This document shows, one piece after another, positions 12,708 through 24,163 of a stretch of DNA of 64,000 nucleotides. Location of the stretch: positions 14,627,439-14,691,438 of the forward strand of contig CALNVZ010003435.1 of NCBI GenBank assembly GCA_940671915.1, in the 5' to 3' direction. Numbering within the stretch: position 1 is the first letter of the stretch; every line of letters starts with the position of its first letter. The notes under the pieces are model-generated. The model had not been told where the DNA came from. It made no database searches and was given only the letters and a program-made list of their open reading frames with translations. The position numbers were made by a program, and so were the translations under genes. This stretch comes from Paracentrotus lividus. Lineage: Eukaryota > Echinodermata > Echinoidea > Camarodonta > Echinidae.

Positions 12708-12890
12708 CCTTTTTTTATTTCTTTCCTTATTTTTCTCCCCCCCCTCTTCTCTCTCTTCTCTCTTTCCTCTTTTCCCTTCTCTTCTTCCCTTTTCCCCTCT
12801 TGTTTTCTCTTTCTCCTTGTTTTCTCCTTCTTTCTTCTTTCTTTCTTTTTTTTTTTTCCTTTCTAGCTCCCTTTTCTTCCTCTTGTTCGG
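12708..12890. repeat. Pyrimidine-only tract of about 180 bases
   Basis: Nearly pure C/T on this strand with irregular CTTTT and CTCTT units. Open frames across it (rich in Lys/Glu or Ser/Phe) are artefacts of composition. Confidence 0.85.
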
Positions 12891-13330
12891 CGCCCCCTGG
12901 CACACCCCGGGAGGCTCGGGCCCGAGGGGCCCCCAGAAGCGCATGCTATAATAGGTCATTTTTTTTGGGGGGGTCGATTGTCCGCTTCCCGTCATTAATC
13001 TTGCAGTGGAATATATGATTTTTTTTTTAAATGCCAAAATCGCATTTTCATAGTTTACCTTACTATAAGCAATAATCCACGCGTGCAATTCATGTTTTTC
13101 TTTTAGGGAAATTACACATATTCCTAACACTAATTCATCAAGAGGCAATAATTTTGAAATTTGTATTTCCAAGAAATATAGGAAAAACTACACTGCAACA
13201 AAAATTTTTTGTCAACATAGTGGTATATAAACACACACAAAATGTAATTTTCCTTATTTCAGATACCAGGACCCATAATTTTTTAACACGGAATGTGAAA
13301 AAAAAAAAATATATATGTCGCGGTAAGGTA

Positions 13331-14001
13331 AGTTATTAGCACCATGGGACGTTTAGTGATTATTTTTTTGGCTTCGGCCATAAAGAAGTGTCATCAATAA
13401 TTGATCATATAAGGTTCGGTGTGTCTGTGTTGTCCATTCCCCCCCCCTTCCCTTTTTTTTTTTTTTGGCTGGAAGCGGCGGCCAGTGTCATGTCGTAGGT
13501 GGCAGCCTAATATCTATTTTGCAAACTTCGTAATTTTTTATGTTCGAATCCATCCCGACAATGAACTGTCTTCCCTGCTGCGGTACTTTGTGAGTTGTGG
13601 AAGAAAGAGCCACAGGTGCAGAGTAGGTAAGTAATTTGATTAAATTTTTATTTTTATACGTCTGATATTTGATCTTTTACAGTCTTACAGAGCAGAATAG
13701 ACGACCAGTCCAAGCCCGGTGGTGCAGCTGGCACTAGTAGAGCTGCAGTGAGCGTGCCTGCCGCTCCACAGGCCCCGGCCCAGGCGCCCGGTGCACACCT
13801 GCGGGGTTGTCTACGGGCTGGTGAATATTGCCTCCTCTAAAGTCTAGGACTAGGTTTCACCCCTTTGTCATGAATTAATGTCATTATTGCCCCTATAACA
13901 GAAATGTGTCCTCTCTCTTGTATCCTTCCTCCGCTCAGATCGGAGATCGTCGGCACTGCCGAAATGTAGCGTTGAGTTGTAGACCTACTTGTAGTTCGGT
14001 A
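13331..14001 (+). other. Possible degenerate exon pair; otherwise no gene
   Basis: A frame ending SSLLRYFVSCGRKSHRCRV meets a GTAAGT at 13627, and 13682 follows TTTTACAG with a GC-rich frame of Pro/Ala-rich residues ending near 13840. The two together look like two exons of an unknown gene or transposon, but there is no family match, the second is short and compositionally biased, and no further exon was found. The C run at 13440 and T run at 13452 are plain homopolymers. Confidence 0.2.
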
Positions 14002-15193
14002 TAGACACACTCATTGCTACGAGGTCGATACGTAGTATCGACCTCGTTAACCAAGTCCATATTCGGTTGATTTTTTATGAACACTTTTCCACTGTTTATG
14101 GCAAGTGCGTCCATAAAGGATGTAGAAAATGTTCTACAGTGCTTCCATAGTCCATAATAAAGTTAAGCTAGGCCTAGGCCCTGGAAAAAATTAAATAAAC
14201 AACACTAAAAGGAGGAAAAAACTCACCACTCTGTCAGGAGGATTACTTCCCACAGCTCACTGCAGAGCGCCGTCATTCACTAGTGATAGTATGCGGCTGC
14301 GTGCGGCAATTGCTATATTGTTAAAGAGTCGTCCCAGATCAACCCGGCCAATACCAAGAGTCGGCATCGACCACAGAGCAAGTTCTGTTACATTGCTCGA
14401 TAGTGTGCGAGCTAGCTACGTGCTAGCGATGGGCTATACTTTCTCATCGGACCTTACCGATCAATAATCTGGTATAGGTAAGAGTTGAATCAAGCTTCCT
14501 GTCCATAGCCAAGATAAGTGACTTGTTTGGACTGTTAGTCTTTTTCAGCCATTCACATGTTTAATAAAGGGGCGAAGCAATGCACTTGATTTTGTTTGAG
14601 AATCTATTTTGGTTCAGTTACCGTTTAGGCTTCTCTGTGGTTAGTATGTTGCTAATTACATTTATGTTTGTTCCAGTTTCGTTTCATATTTATAACGAAA
14701 TTCGATTATATAGGGCTTGAAATAAATATCTCAGCTGTGAACAAAACTATTCCCGATTGAGATATCGCCGGCATGATATCATGGAAGTTTTCGTGGCGAT
14801 CTCAGCAATGAAAAACTACTCTCGGAAGTAGTACTTTGACGCTTAACTTATATTTTGAACGAGCTAGCGCAAGGCAGATATAGATAATCTTGGCCAGATT
14901 GTGTTTTCGCCATCTACGGTTCATTTGAAAATAGTTGGATTCGTTACCGAAACGTGTGGTGTGTCGTTCTGCAAATTTATACAAACACTCATCAAAAGTG
15001 ATTCAAAACAGATAGTTTGAGGAGTAAAAACTGCGAAACGGAAGTTTAATGAAGACTTGGATATCCAGAAATCATCCATCGAGAAACGGTACGTAAAAAA
15101 CTGTATTTTTACACATAATTATAATTTAAAATCGAACTCTTCGGATTTCTAATGTTCTTGCCTCGCGGGGCCGCTAAAAGTTGCATGCGTGGT
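14002..15193. repeat. First unit of a 1.2 kb tandem duplication
   Basis: Runs from TATAGACACACTCATTGC to GCATGCGTGGTATAGACC and is followed directly by a second unit with no gap. It opens with a hairpin (14019-14047). The sequence is moderately GC-rich in its middle, with no long ORF. TATAGGTAAGAG near 14475 and CGGTACGT near 15088 resemble splice donors, so it might be a noncoding or 5' transcript region, but this is only a guess. Confidence 0.8.
14019..14047. repeat. Perfect hairpin opening the 1.2 kb unit
   Basis: Arms ACGAGGTCGATAC and GTATCGACCTCGT (13 bases each, perfect) around a GTA loop. The matching place in the second unit (15210-15238) is nearly as good. Confidence 0.9.
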
Positions 15194-16360
15194 ATAGACC
15201 ACACATTACTACGAGGTCGATACGGTAGTATCGACTCGTTTAACCAGTCCTTCAATATTCGTTGATATTTTATGAACCACTTTTCCCACTGTTTTTATGG
15301 CAAGTGCATCCATAAGGATGTACGAAATGTTTTCCATAGTCCATAATAAATTAGGCTAGGCTAGGCCTGAAAATAATATAAAACACTAAAGAGGGAAAAA
15401 CTCACCACTCGTCAAGGCAGCCTCACTCCAGAGCGCCGTCATTCACTAGTATGATTAGGATGCGGACGCTAGCTGCGTGTTGGCAATTGCTATATTGTTA
15501 AAGAGTCGTCCCAGATCAACTCAGCCATACCAAGAGTCGGCACGCCACAGAGCAAGTTCTAGTTAATTGCTCGAAGTGTGCGAGCTAGCTACGTTGCTAG
15601 CGATTGGGCTATACTTTCTCATCGGACCTTACGATCAATAATTTGGTATAGGTAGAGTTGAATCAAGCTTCCTGTCCTAGCAAGATAAAGTAAACGTTGT
15701 TTGGACTATTAGTCTTTTCAGCCGTTCACATGTTTAATAAGACGGGGAAGCAAATGACTTGATTTTGTTTGAGAATCTACTTTGGTTCAGTTACGTTTAG
15801 CTTCTCTGTGTTAGTAATGTTGGCTAATTACATTTATTGTTTGTTTCAGTTTCGTTTATATATTATAACGAAATTCGATAATATAGGGCTTGAATAAATA
15901 TATTAGCTTTGAACAAAGACTAATTCCCAATTGAGATATCGCTGCATGTAATCATAGAAAGTTTCTTGGCGTCTCAGCAATGAAAAACTACTCTCGGAAG
16001 TAGTACTTTGATCCTAACTTATATTTTGAAGCGGGCAAGGCAGATATTCTGCCCAGATTGTGTTTTCTGCCATCTACGTTCATTTGAAATAGTTTGGATT
16101 GTTTACCGAAACGTGTGTGTCGTCTCTGCAAATTTCACAAACACTCATCAAAAGTGATTCAAAACAGAAGTTTTAGGGAGTAAAACAGGCGAACGGAAGT
16201 TTAATAAGACCTTGGATATCCAAGAAATCATCCGATCGAGAAAACGGTACGTAAAAAACTGTATTTTTTACAATAATTATAAATCTAAAAATGAAGTCTT
16301 GGATTTCTAATGACAAAATGTTCTTGCCGCGGGGCCGCTAAATTGCATGCGTGGTATAAC
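15194..16360. repeat. Second unit of the 1.2 kb tandem duplication
   Basis: Collinear with 14002-15193, with many small indels. Ends at GCATGCGTGGTATAACTG, beyond which the LINE tail begins. The junction repeats the GTGGTATAGACCAC sequence. As no gap separates the units this may be real, but the indel pattern resembles that of the suspected assembly duplicates. Confidence 0.78.
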
Positions 16361-16419
16361 TGGGGCTGATGATTATTCGTTATTATTTAGGAGTTTGAGT
16401 CGAGTTTGTGAAGGTTGCG

Positions 16420-17940
16420 TTATAAAAGAGCAAAGAGTATGTAGCTGAGCTTGTGCTGTTGTTTATGATTCCGGGGGAGAAACAGGACAGACTCTACAAA
16501 CAGCTCAGGGCTGATTGGAATGCTGAAACAGGTGCTTGGTGTTGTTATGTCTTTAGCGTGTCGAATCAGGTCTTCACGCACAGATAGCAGTGCAGGGCAT
16601 GTTGCACAAGGTGGCTTGACGTCTTCCCGCCCTGTGTGACACAGGCGACAACCGTCATCAGGTGCCTTGCCGATCCTGGATAGTCTAGCTTGCGTCAGAT
16701 ACACCTGGCATGAAAGCTGGGCTCTGAAGATGATAGGCCTTAAGCTTGAATTGGATAAGTGTCCAGATACAGGTCTTTAGCCTTGGGTTTCGGCCTTCTG
16801 GTCCACAAGCATGTGATGGCCTTGCTGGTGAGGGCATGCCTTCGTCTGGTCAGAGGCTTCCAAAACAGCAGACTGAACCATACTTTTCCATACCTTGTAG
16901 CTCACCGGTGCTGCCAAGAGCTCTTCTAAGGATGGAAGATCGAGTTGTCTCAGAGCCGATCGCCACTGCTGGATGGAGGTGGCATTGGCACCAATACCAT
17001 GGAGGAGCAGCCTGTACTCAACTCTCTCTCTGCCGATGTTCAGGATCTGTCCAAGGAGCAGGAGGTTCTCTTGCAGGATCATGAGACTCATAGGTATAAG
17101 GTCTGTTAGCAGGTAGACTGCCTCATCTGCTGCAGATGTTGGGAGCCCCAGCATCCGTTTGAATAGATGGATCTGGGCTTTGTCGAGGCGGTTCAACATT
17201 GCTCGCGTCAGTGGCATGCTAGAGCACCCAAAGAGCATCCTGGGTACACAGAAAGTTGTCCACAGCTTAGCAGCAACATGTGGCATGACCCTTGTGGTGA
17301 ACAGAGACGTTCCTAATAGGGCATAGAAAGCCCTGTATCCCCTGGTGATGGCATCTGCCGCATGGTCATATCGAGGATCACAGGTCCTATTGATGCCTAG
17401 GTGCTTGTGTGAAGAGACCACGTTGATAGGCTCACCACCTACATGTATATGCCACGTGTACATGTTGTTGCTTGTTGGATGGTTGGTGATCATCGCAATG
17501 ATGGCGCTCTTTGTGGGATTGATCTTGTATCTCCATTCAAGAGTGTATTGGTAGGTGGCACTCAGCATCTCTTGAAGCTCTGCAGGGTCATTACTCAAGA
17601 GAGCAATGTCATCAGCAAAAACAAGGACGCCTACGTAGAGATTCTTAAACATGCATCCTAGCTGTTGCTCCCTCAGAAGCTTGATGAGGTCGTCTACGTA
17701 GAGAGTGTAGAGTGTGGGAGAGAGCACCCCACCTTGTCTTACCCCTTGCAGGACGCGGAAGGGTGGTCCAACTGTTTGTTCCCATAACACCTTGCTAGAG
17801 CAGTTGTTGTAGAACTCTGCAATGGTATGAAGCAGGCCAGAGGACAGATGCGATGATTCGATCTTTGTGAGGAGTCCCTCTTGCCACACTCTGTCAAATG
17901 CTTTCTGGGCATCTAGCATTGCAATAAAAGCATTTAGTGA
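16420..17940 (-). mobile_element. 5'-truncated non-LTR retrotransposon (LINE) reverse transcriptase
   Basis: A 380-residue frame (17919-16777) holds the reverse transcriptase core: motif A LDAQKAFDRVW (residues 2-12), motif B GVRQGGVLSPTLYTLYVDDL (59-78) and the catalytic FADD (101-104), then a long thumb region. The homology continues a few residues upstream (AFIAM) to about 17940 and stops, so endonuclease and N-terminal parts are missing. A frameshift near 16740-16777 separates it from the C-terminal part (16704-16420), which has a Cys/His knuckle of the form C-x2-C...C-x2-C. Motif A with KAFD and the FADD box are typical of jockey/CR1/I-like LINEs; the clade is not resolved. Dead as read: truncated and shifted. 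Confidence 0.88.
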
Positions 17941-18040
17941 AAGTTTGGAGAAAAAAATATTGAAACTTAATGAAAGAATCTTGTGTAGACTAACATGACT
18001 AATCTAACGACGTTAACAGTTATTTGTTAACACTAACAGT

Positions 18041-18060
18041 TAACGTTAGATCTAACGTTA
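18041..18060. repeat. Perfect 20-base palindrome
   Basis: TAACGTTAGATCTAACGTTA reads the same on both strands. It sits in a patch (18000-18110) full of short TAACGTTA and AGATCTAA repeats. Confidence 0.9.
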
Positions 18061-18130
18061 TTAGATCTAATTCTAAGTTAGACTTCTAAGTTAACGTTAG
18101 ATCTTAAACACTTTAACAGCTACAGTGGGT

Positions 18131-18722
18131 CCTACTAATCACCGCGAAGAGCCGAGAAGAGCCGCGAAGACGCACTAAAAGTACTAATCACCGCGAAAAG
18201 CCGTGAAGAGCCGCTAAGACTTTAAGAGCCGAGAAGAGTCGCGAAGACGCACTAAAAATATGGTGAGAGTGCCTAACTCTGCGCACCCACATAAATGCGC
18301 AAATTTTATAGAACAAAACCCCTATATCAACCTGCAATCTTAACCTCAACAATCCATTTTGATACAAAAAACTGCGAAAACAATTGATTAAAAATGGTTT
18401 TCAGCAAGTTATATTTGCTACCCTGAAAATTTCAACCATTCTCAAGAAAAGAAAGTCAAAAACTTGCGTGCGCTTGATTTGCGTGCAAAATGAGTTAGTG
18501 AGCAGACATGGGCACTATTCAATTCTGCAATACAAAATGACAGCCCTTCGAAAAATCGTAAAAAAACATTGTTCTTGTATTTGTCTTTTTATTGAAATTG
18601 AGGTCAAATTTTAGGTGCGCAGACTTCGGCACCGCCATCATACTAATCACCGCGAAGAGCCGCAAAGAGCCGTGAATAGCCGTGAAGAGCCGCTAAGAGC
18701 CGAGAAGAGCCGCGAAGTCTCT
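18131..18722. repeat. GCCGCGAAGA-type satellite, split by a MITE
   Basis: Units read ACTAATCACCGCGAAGAGCC followed by variants of GAGAAGAGCCGCGAAGA and CGCACTAAAA. Two units lie at 18136-18258; the array resumes at 18641-18720 with five or more short AGAGCCGCGAAG-type repeats. The array is otherwise unlike its AT-rich surroundings. Confidence 0.85.
18261..18640. mobile_element. MITE with TA target duplication (Tc1/mariner type) inside the satellite
   Basis: Inverted ends share GTGCC-x-AA-x-TCTGCGCACC (17 of 19 bases, 18269-18287 and 18614-18632) and a weaker TG-x-TGG outer part, flanked by TA on each side. The satellite gives the empty site: one unit reads CACTAAAAGTACTAATCACC, while here the same place reads CACTAAAAATA, the element, then TACTAATCACC. 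A partial relative lies at 48061-48276. No coding capacity; family by TA duplication only. Confidence 0.8.
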
Positions 18723-18966
18723 GTTTTAGAGACACGTGGTAAATGTTATGAAATAATGATAATAATTTATCAATATCTTGACAATTAAACAACTGATTGG
18801 CTTAAATATCTCAAGTGATTCCTGTTTGACCTAACGTTAAAGGTCTTGATTTATGATTACAGCTTTAGCAGGAAGAGTATTGTAATTTTAAGATCCTGAA
18901 TGAACTTAAACATTCACAGAAAGTACAATGTAGGCAAGAAAATGAGCTGAATTGATTGGTGCGCTG

Positions 18967-19540
18967 TCATGTAATTGATTGAATGAAGGATGAAAATGGC
19001 AGAGAAAGCCTAGATCTGTAGTAAAGAAGTAATAATTGAAGAGCTTGAATATGAAATAAGTGTAGATCTAGATCTAAATAGAAAAACAAAGAAATAGTAG
19101 GTAATAAAAAAAAATGATAGACTAAGAGAAAATGAAAGGAAAAACAAAGAAATGCATAGCTCAAGATGAACAAATGTTGATAAAAACAAAGAATGTCTAT
19201 GTACACAAAATAGAATTGATAAAATTCTAAATTCTATGAATAAAAAGAGGAGAAACACAAATATAGATGATGGAAAGAGAAAGGTGAAAACAAATAAATA
19301 TGTACATTTATTGACGTATAAAGAAGAAGGAAAATAAGAAATATAGACCCTACATGTACATGTAAAAAAAGAAAAAAGATAGAAGAGAATGAAAGAATAC
19401 AAAAACAAAGAAATACATATAATGATAAAAGAGAAATACCAGGAAGGTGTCACCTTCATAATTTAATTAGACCGAAACAAAAGGCTGAAGGGATGTGACC
19501 TACATGTAATAGCTTTAACCTCATTATTTACTTCAATTGT
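18967..19540. other. A-rich intergenic sequence
   Basis: Purine-rich on this strand with many AAACAAAGAAATA-like repeats. Two minus-strand open frames rich in Phe, Leu and Ser come from composition. Confidence 0.5.
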
Positions 19541-20387
19541 TATAAAGAGTGAGTAAAAAAAAAAATGTACTGGTCATCATTTTGAAGTTGTCTTGTTTGA
19601 AGCATGAACATTGGGTTTCATGATAGATGTCTTGTGAGAGTTCTCCTTCCACTTTTCATTTGGATCTTTGCACGCATGACTGAGTAACATTTATAGTCTT
19701 CAGAAGACTGCAGAATTTCAATTGTGCCAAGTGGATGGATGAGGATTGATATAAATGTTGAATGAATAATGTACACTAATACAAACACACCCTCTCACCA
19801 CCCAAACACACACCCATTCTCCCTTACACAAGCACATCATAACACACACACTCACAAATACAGTACCGGTGAACAATTCACAATAACATTTCCCCTTTTC
19901 TAATTGATCATTGATATTTTGTTTACCAAGACAAATATATAGGACGTAGTACAATGTAATTTCCTAACCACTGTTTGTGAGTGTTAATGAGGGTGTAAGG
20001 GTGTGTGTGTGTGTGTGTATTTCTGTGTTTATTGAGGGTATGGGTATGTATTTATGTGTGTGCTGGTGTGGATGAGTAATGGTAAGTGCACGGGGGGGGG
20101 GGGGGGGGGGGAGTGTGGGTATGTGTGGTGGGTGTTTGTCATAAATTTTCAATTTGTTTATTCTTCACCCAGCCACTTGGTGCAAGTGAGATTTTGCTGT
20201 CTTTTGAAGATTGTCTGTTATTAAGTCATGCATACAAAGAGTCAAATCAAAGAGTAGGCCTTACCAACAAATGCTAGGAGGATTACTTCCCCAAGAAAGA
20301 TCATGAGACCCCATGATTACATGTTCATAATTTTCACAAGACGATGTCCAAGTGATGGGACTTTTTTTTTTTTACTCACTCTGTATA
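19541..20387. mobile_element. Foldback-type element, 0.85 kb
   Basis: The first 110 bases (TATAAAGAGTGAGTAAAAA onward) and the last 100 (ending TTTTTACTCACTCTGTATA) are inverted relatives: both also share CATGA-x2-ATT... and the TCTTGTGA stretch. Ends could be flanked by TA. The interior holds a GT run (19999-20018), a G run (20092-20110) and no gene. Confidence 0.65.
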
Positions 20388-21734
20388 ATGTGCATAGTCA
20401 TTTCCAGATATTTTTTAGCATAATCATTTCCAGATATTGCAATTTCAGTTTTATGTGAGACTCAGTGAAGCAAAAGTAATAGAGGATTATGGATGAAAAC
20501 ACTGTGCTTGTGGGGGGGGGGGCAGCTTGAATCACTTGCTCCAACATAAAATTCTTTCCTGTCTAGACTCTGAAAGTAAGTTAATACCAAATGGCATTTA
20601 CTTTATAAAACAAAAAAGTTGACATTATCATTCATGGATTAGGAAATCTTTAGTTTTATTTAAGACTTTTTCTGGTGGCATTTTTATCCCAATATGCATT
20701 TTTAATTTAAACAATTGTTATTAAGTTGGAAAGAGGTAAATTGGTTAATTCATTGCACACACTTGAAGAATTCAAATCTTCAACCATATATAAAGCCATG
20801 TTAAAGCAACATGTACATGTAGGGTTTAGTTTTGGTAAATCTCAAAATATAATATTTTTAGTTTACTTCCTATGGAATGAATGAAAAATATCACTTAAAA
20901 ATGAGATAGATTTAAGATCATTATAATTAGTACAAAAATATTCAAACATGCATAGTATCAAAAGTCAGGGTCCCAGCAATAATGTATTTTTAAATATAAA
21001 ACAACTTTACAGGCATTTTCCTGTATTATTACACTTGCTTACTCAGGCATTAATTTGATGATGCTAATGTACGCATATGATCCACTTGTGGATCATTCAC
21101 ATGTGTACAATTCTGTCAATGAATAACTTTACTTGTACTGCATGCCTCAAATACAAATGAAGCAATTTTGTAATTTCTTATGTGTGTATGTACATGTACA
21201 TTATGATGTCTTGACATATTGATATCTGATCGAAGAATTTAAAATGTACAGAAAAAAATGTATTATGTAGGCCAACATAATTGGAGAAATATATGTATGA
21301 ATTTGCTCATGAATGTACGTGTACTTCGGCTCTGTTGATTTTTCTTTAAAAATTAAAATGAAGTGAAATATTTTACAATTTTGGTTTCCTATTTGATCTT
21401 AAGCTTGTGATTTAAAAGTTGTCTTTCCTCCAAGCTTCAACTCCCCTTTTTAAGAGGAAGTCATGACAAAATTTAGTTAAGTGTGGGGTACAGATTTATA
21501 GTATAACCCTAGTGTCATGGTTATACATTTAGCTGAGCTGTGTTGACTATTCGCCACTTGTCAAAGAATGACTCATTGTGCTAATCCTTGTGTACATGAT
21601 ATACATTTTATGAAGATAAGCATGTTTTCAGTGTGTCTAGTATCCGGTAGTGTGCTGTTCATTTTGTATCTTTCACAAATTTACTGTATTTTTGTCAATA
21701 TATATACATGTATCACATGTACATGTACCTCTCT
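20388..21734. other. No gene seen; ACATGTACATGT-rich sequence
   Basis: AT-rich, with many copies of TACATGTACA and a G run at 20513-20522. Nothing with coding or RNA-gene character. Confidence 0.5.
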
Positions 21735-21735
21735 T

Positions 21736-22274
21736 AAAAAGGAGAGACTTAAACAAGAGAATGATCCACTCCACCCTCTCTTCAATGCCTTGCCAAGAAC
21801 AAAGCGTTTGAGATCCAGGCATAGTATTCTTCACTCTATACTGTGCCCCTCAACCAAAGCCCCCACAACTGTACATGTAGGTTAGACCTTTGGTCAACCC
21901 GTCTTGAGTCTGCGCCTCACACTGTCATCATCGGCCCTAAGGAGTCCCTCCCACCAGGATTCCGTGAACCCTGGCCGTTCTGGCTTTGTTTGAACCGCCT
22001 GCGGGCTGGAGTCGGCCGTTGCAAGGTATTAATGGCCAAATGGGGCATTGACACTGAAGGAAGGCCAGTATGCGAATGCGGAGAGGAGGAGACCATGAGT
22101 CACCTTCTACAATGCCCTCTTCTCCCCTTCCTCTGCTCCCAAGCTGATCTTGCTACTCTTTTGCCTAAAGGGCCTGTCCCACAGAAGGCGATCATTGTGG
22201 CAACAACCTGCAAACTGCTTTTTAGTACCCATCGCCACTATGCGCAGGTCCAATCGCCTGTATTAAGATCGTGA
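21736..22274 (+). mobile_element. 3' end of a LINE polyprotein
   Basis: Two overlapping frames, shifted once near 21880. They carry GREPW-like sequence as PPGFREPWPFWLCLNRLRAG, then GVGRCKVLMAKWG and the zinc knuckle CECGEEETMSHLLQCPLL. The pattern LNRLR-x-G-x-GR ... KWG ... C-x-CG-x(2)ET-x2-H-x4-CP is the common C-terminus after the reverse transcriptase in many LINEs. Everything upstream is missing. Different family from the element at 16420 and from the tail at 24164. Confidence 0.8.
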
Positions 22275-23430
22275 ATTATCGCATCTGTCGCCAACAAATA
22301 CGTAGCGAAATTCTGTTCGCCGCTGGTTTCTCAACAAGTTTAAACAAAAGCTAGCCGGCATCAGTTGGGTTGACGTCAATGACCTTAGCCTGTCTTCTCT
22401 TTGTCGCGACAAGGTGCTATCGTAGATTGTCGCCAGATAGAACATGTTTAGCACAGCGGAACAGCGGCCAGTTGTAGGTTGCCGCACTCCAGCGTACGTT
22501 GCACGCATCACTGAACCGAACGCCCAGTGAAATTTAAGCCGCTACAGTCTTTGTCGCCACCTGCATTACCAAAATCAGGATCGGCCTCCCATTCAGATAC
22601 TGTACAGTCGCCGCTGATTTTTGAAATTTTCAAAATTCACTCACGACCCAAATTATAATGCGCGACTGAGAGGACTATCAGGAACATAAAGGCGACAGGC
22701 CACCATCAGGTAGAAAACACTTGATTGCCTGTGTGAATGGGATCACCTACGTTCAGTACTTTAATGGGTAGAGTCTTCAGAGTTGGATTCCCCTAAGAAT
22801 CAATATATACGATAGGAGAAAGGACTCAAGAAGAACAATACATGTACCTCTGGGTAAAGAAAGAGTACATGCACTTGTAGCCTACATTGAACATGTATGT
22901 TTATTCATGTGAAATGGTTATTAGTGCTCTGAGTGAATTCATTGCAGTGAGCGGGAATGCAGTTTTCCTTGAAACCAGACTAGTATTAATGACCCTCAAT
23001 CAATCAAATGAAGATGCGCTTTTTAACAAGCACGCACTCCAACAGTTATTGACCTCAAGCTCCATGCACACCGGGATACTTGAGGGGTATGCATTGACTT
23101 GGATACACTGAACATGATAGCCAGTCACACCACTGAAACTCTAAACCGATCACTAGCTTGTGGTAATGTAATATTTTATTTGGTTTGGTGTCACTTTGGG
23201 GTTATTTTTTTATGTGTGACTTTTTAAATTGGTAGCACATTATGTGGTGAGTGACCAGACAGTGTTTTCTCCATGAGTTTGTGAAAGGTGTCAAAGTGTT
23301 ATTGACATGCAGAGTGTTAAATCACCACATGTGTCATTTGGAAAATATGAGGGAGGATAATGAAGAGAACCTTCTTTTATTCTGTCAAGGCTGTCTTTTT
23401 CAGTGATAGTAGGGGTTCCAGGGGGGTTTC
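22275..23430. other. CpG-richer stretch, then plain intergenic sequence
   Basis: 22260-22740 is unusually rich in CG (GTCGCC, TCGCGACAAGG, CCGCACTCC) for this window and may be the 3' untranslated part of the LINE before it or an unrelated element. No ORF of note. 22740-23430 shows nothing recognisable. Confidence 0.4.
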
Positions 23431-23640
23431 GTGGGCACTTTATGTTTATGCTATTTTTTTGTGTGAACTTGTTCTACATGAACCAAAAAAAAAAAAAAAT
23501 GATGATGGCATTTTTTTCTGGTGACCTTTGGTGACCTTAATCAGAGTTCAAAGGTCATGGGTCATCAGCATACTCAAACTTCAAGTAAAGTACATGTATA
23601 TCATGTTTGGTATCAAAATTTTGGATATTGTCTAAAAACA
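23431..23640. repeat. Left arm of a 3.3 kb inverted repeat
   Basis: Runs from GTGGGCACTTTATGTT through GAACTTGTTCTACATGAACC and GATGATGGCATTTTTT to ATTGTCTAAAAACA. Its reverse complement is at 26537-26727 at high similarity. Confidence 0.85.
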
Positions 23641-23740
23641 ACCAATATGACATTTATCATCGATAAACTGTTAAATAAGGTTAAATATATATGTAAAAGT
23701 GTAAATATAAAATAACTAGCATATAACGTGTAATCACACA

Positions 23741-23931
23741 CTGTATAAGTGGTTTTTTTCATGGTGACTTTATTTTCACGAATTTTGTGAGTCGGTCATC
23801 GCGAAAATTTCCACTTTATTGAATAAGTACAAGGCTTTTTATAGTAATGAAGTCATCACCGAAATTGTGAAATTTTGCTCTCGCGAATTACCCAAAATAG
23901 TCCAAATTCGTGAAAATATTGGCTTATACAG
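23741..23931. mobile_element. MITE with CTGTATAAG ends
   Basis: Begins CTGTATAAG and ends CTTATACAG, with inner inverted segments TTCACGAATTTT and AAATTCGTGAAAAT and TCGCGAA/TTCGCGA-like CpG bits. 191 bases, no coding. Whole element folds on itself. Confidence 0.7.
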
Positions 23932-24163
23932 CATACATGTATATCGTCGCCTTGCTGGGTTTCCTTTTTTGTAGTAACATACCGTAAGGTGGATTTATTA
24001 ACCAAGCTTTATGTTATCAAATTAAAACAAACTTAAGTGACATTTGATATATGACCAAAATTATTGCTTATCTACAAACCAATATACATACAAATAAGTA
24101 GACAATATAATAATGCACATTACATTGCAGCACACGATTTATGCATTATCGTCATAGTCAATT

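Larger units (their letters stand above)
7815..13330. repeat. Second copy of the large duplicated segment (5.5 kb)
   Basis: Collinear with 1425-6060 but with frequent small indels, and with an additional 0.8 kb at 12290-13105 that holds a more diverged extra unit of the AAAGTGCCC-rich repeat plus a pyrimidine tract. The 13300-13380 sequence after it is not shared. It could be a real segmental duplication, a second haplotype or gap-fill; it does not start at a gap, unlike the other two pairs. Confidence 0.82.

Noticed and set aside
12696-13172. 158-residue Lys/Glu-rich minus-strand frame
   Set aside because: It is the translation of a pyrimidine tract; composition alone explains it.
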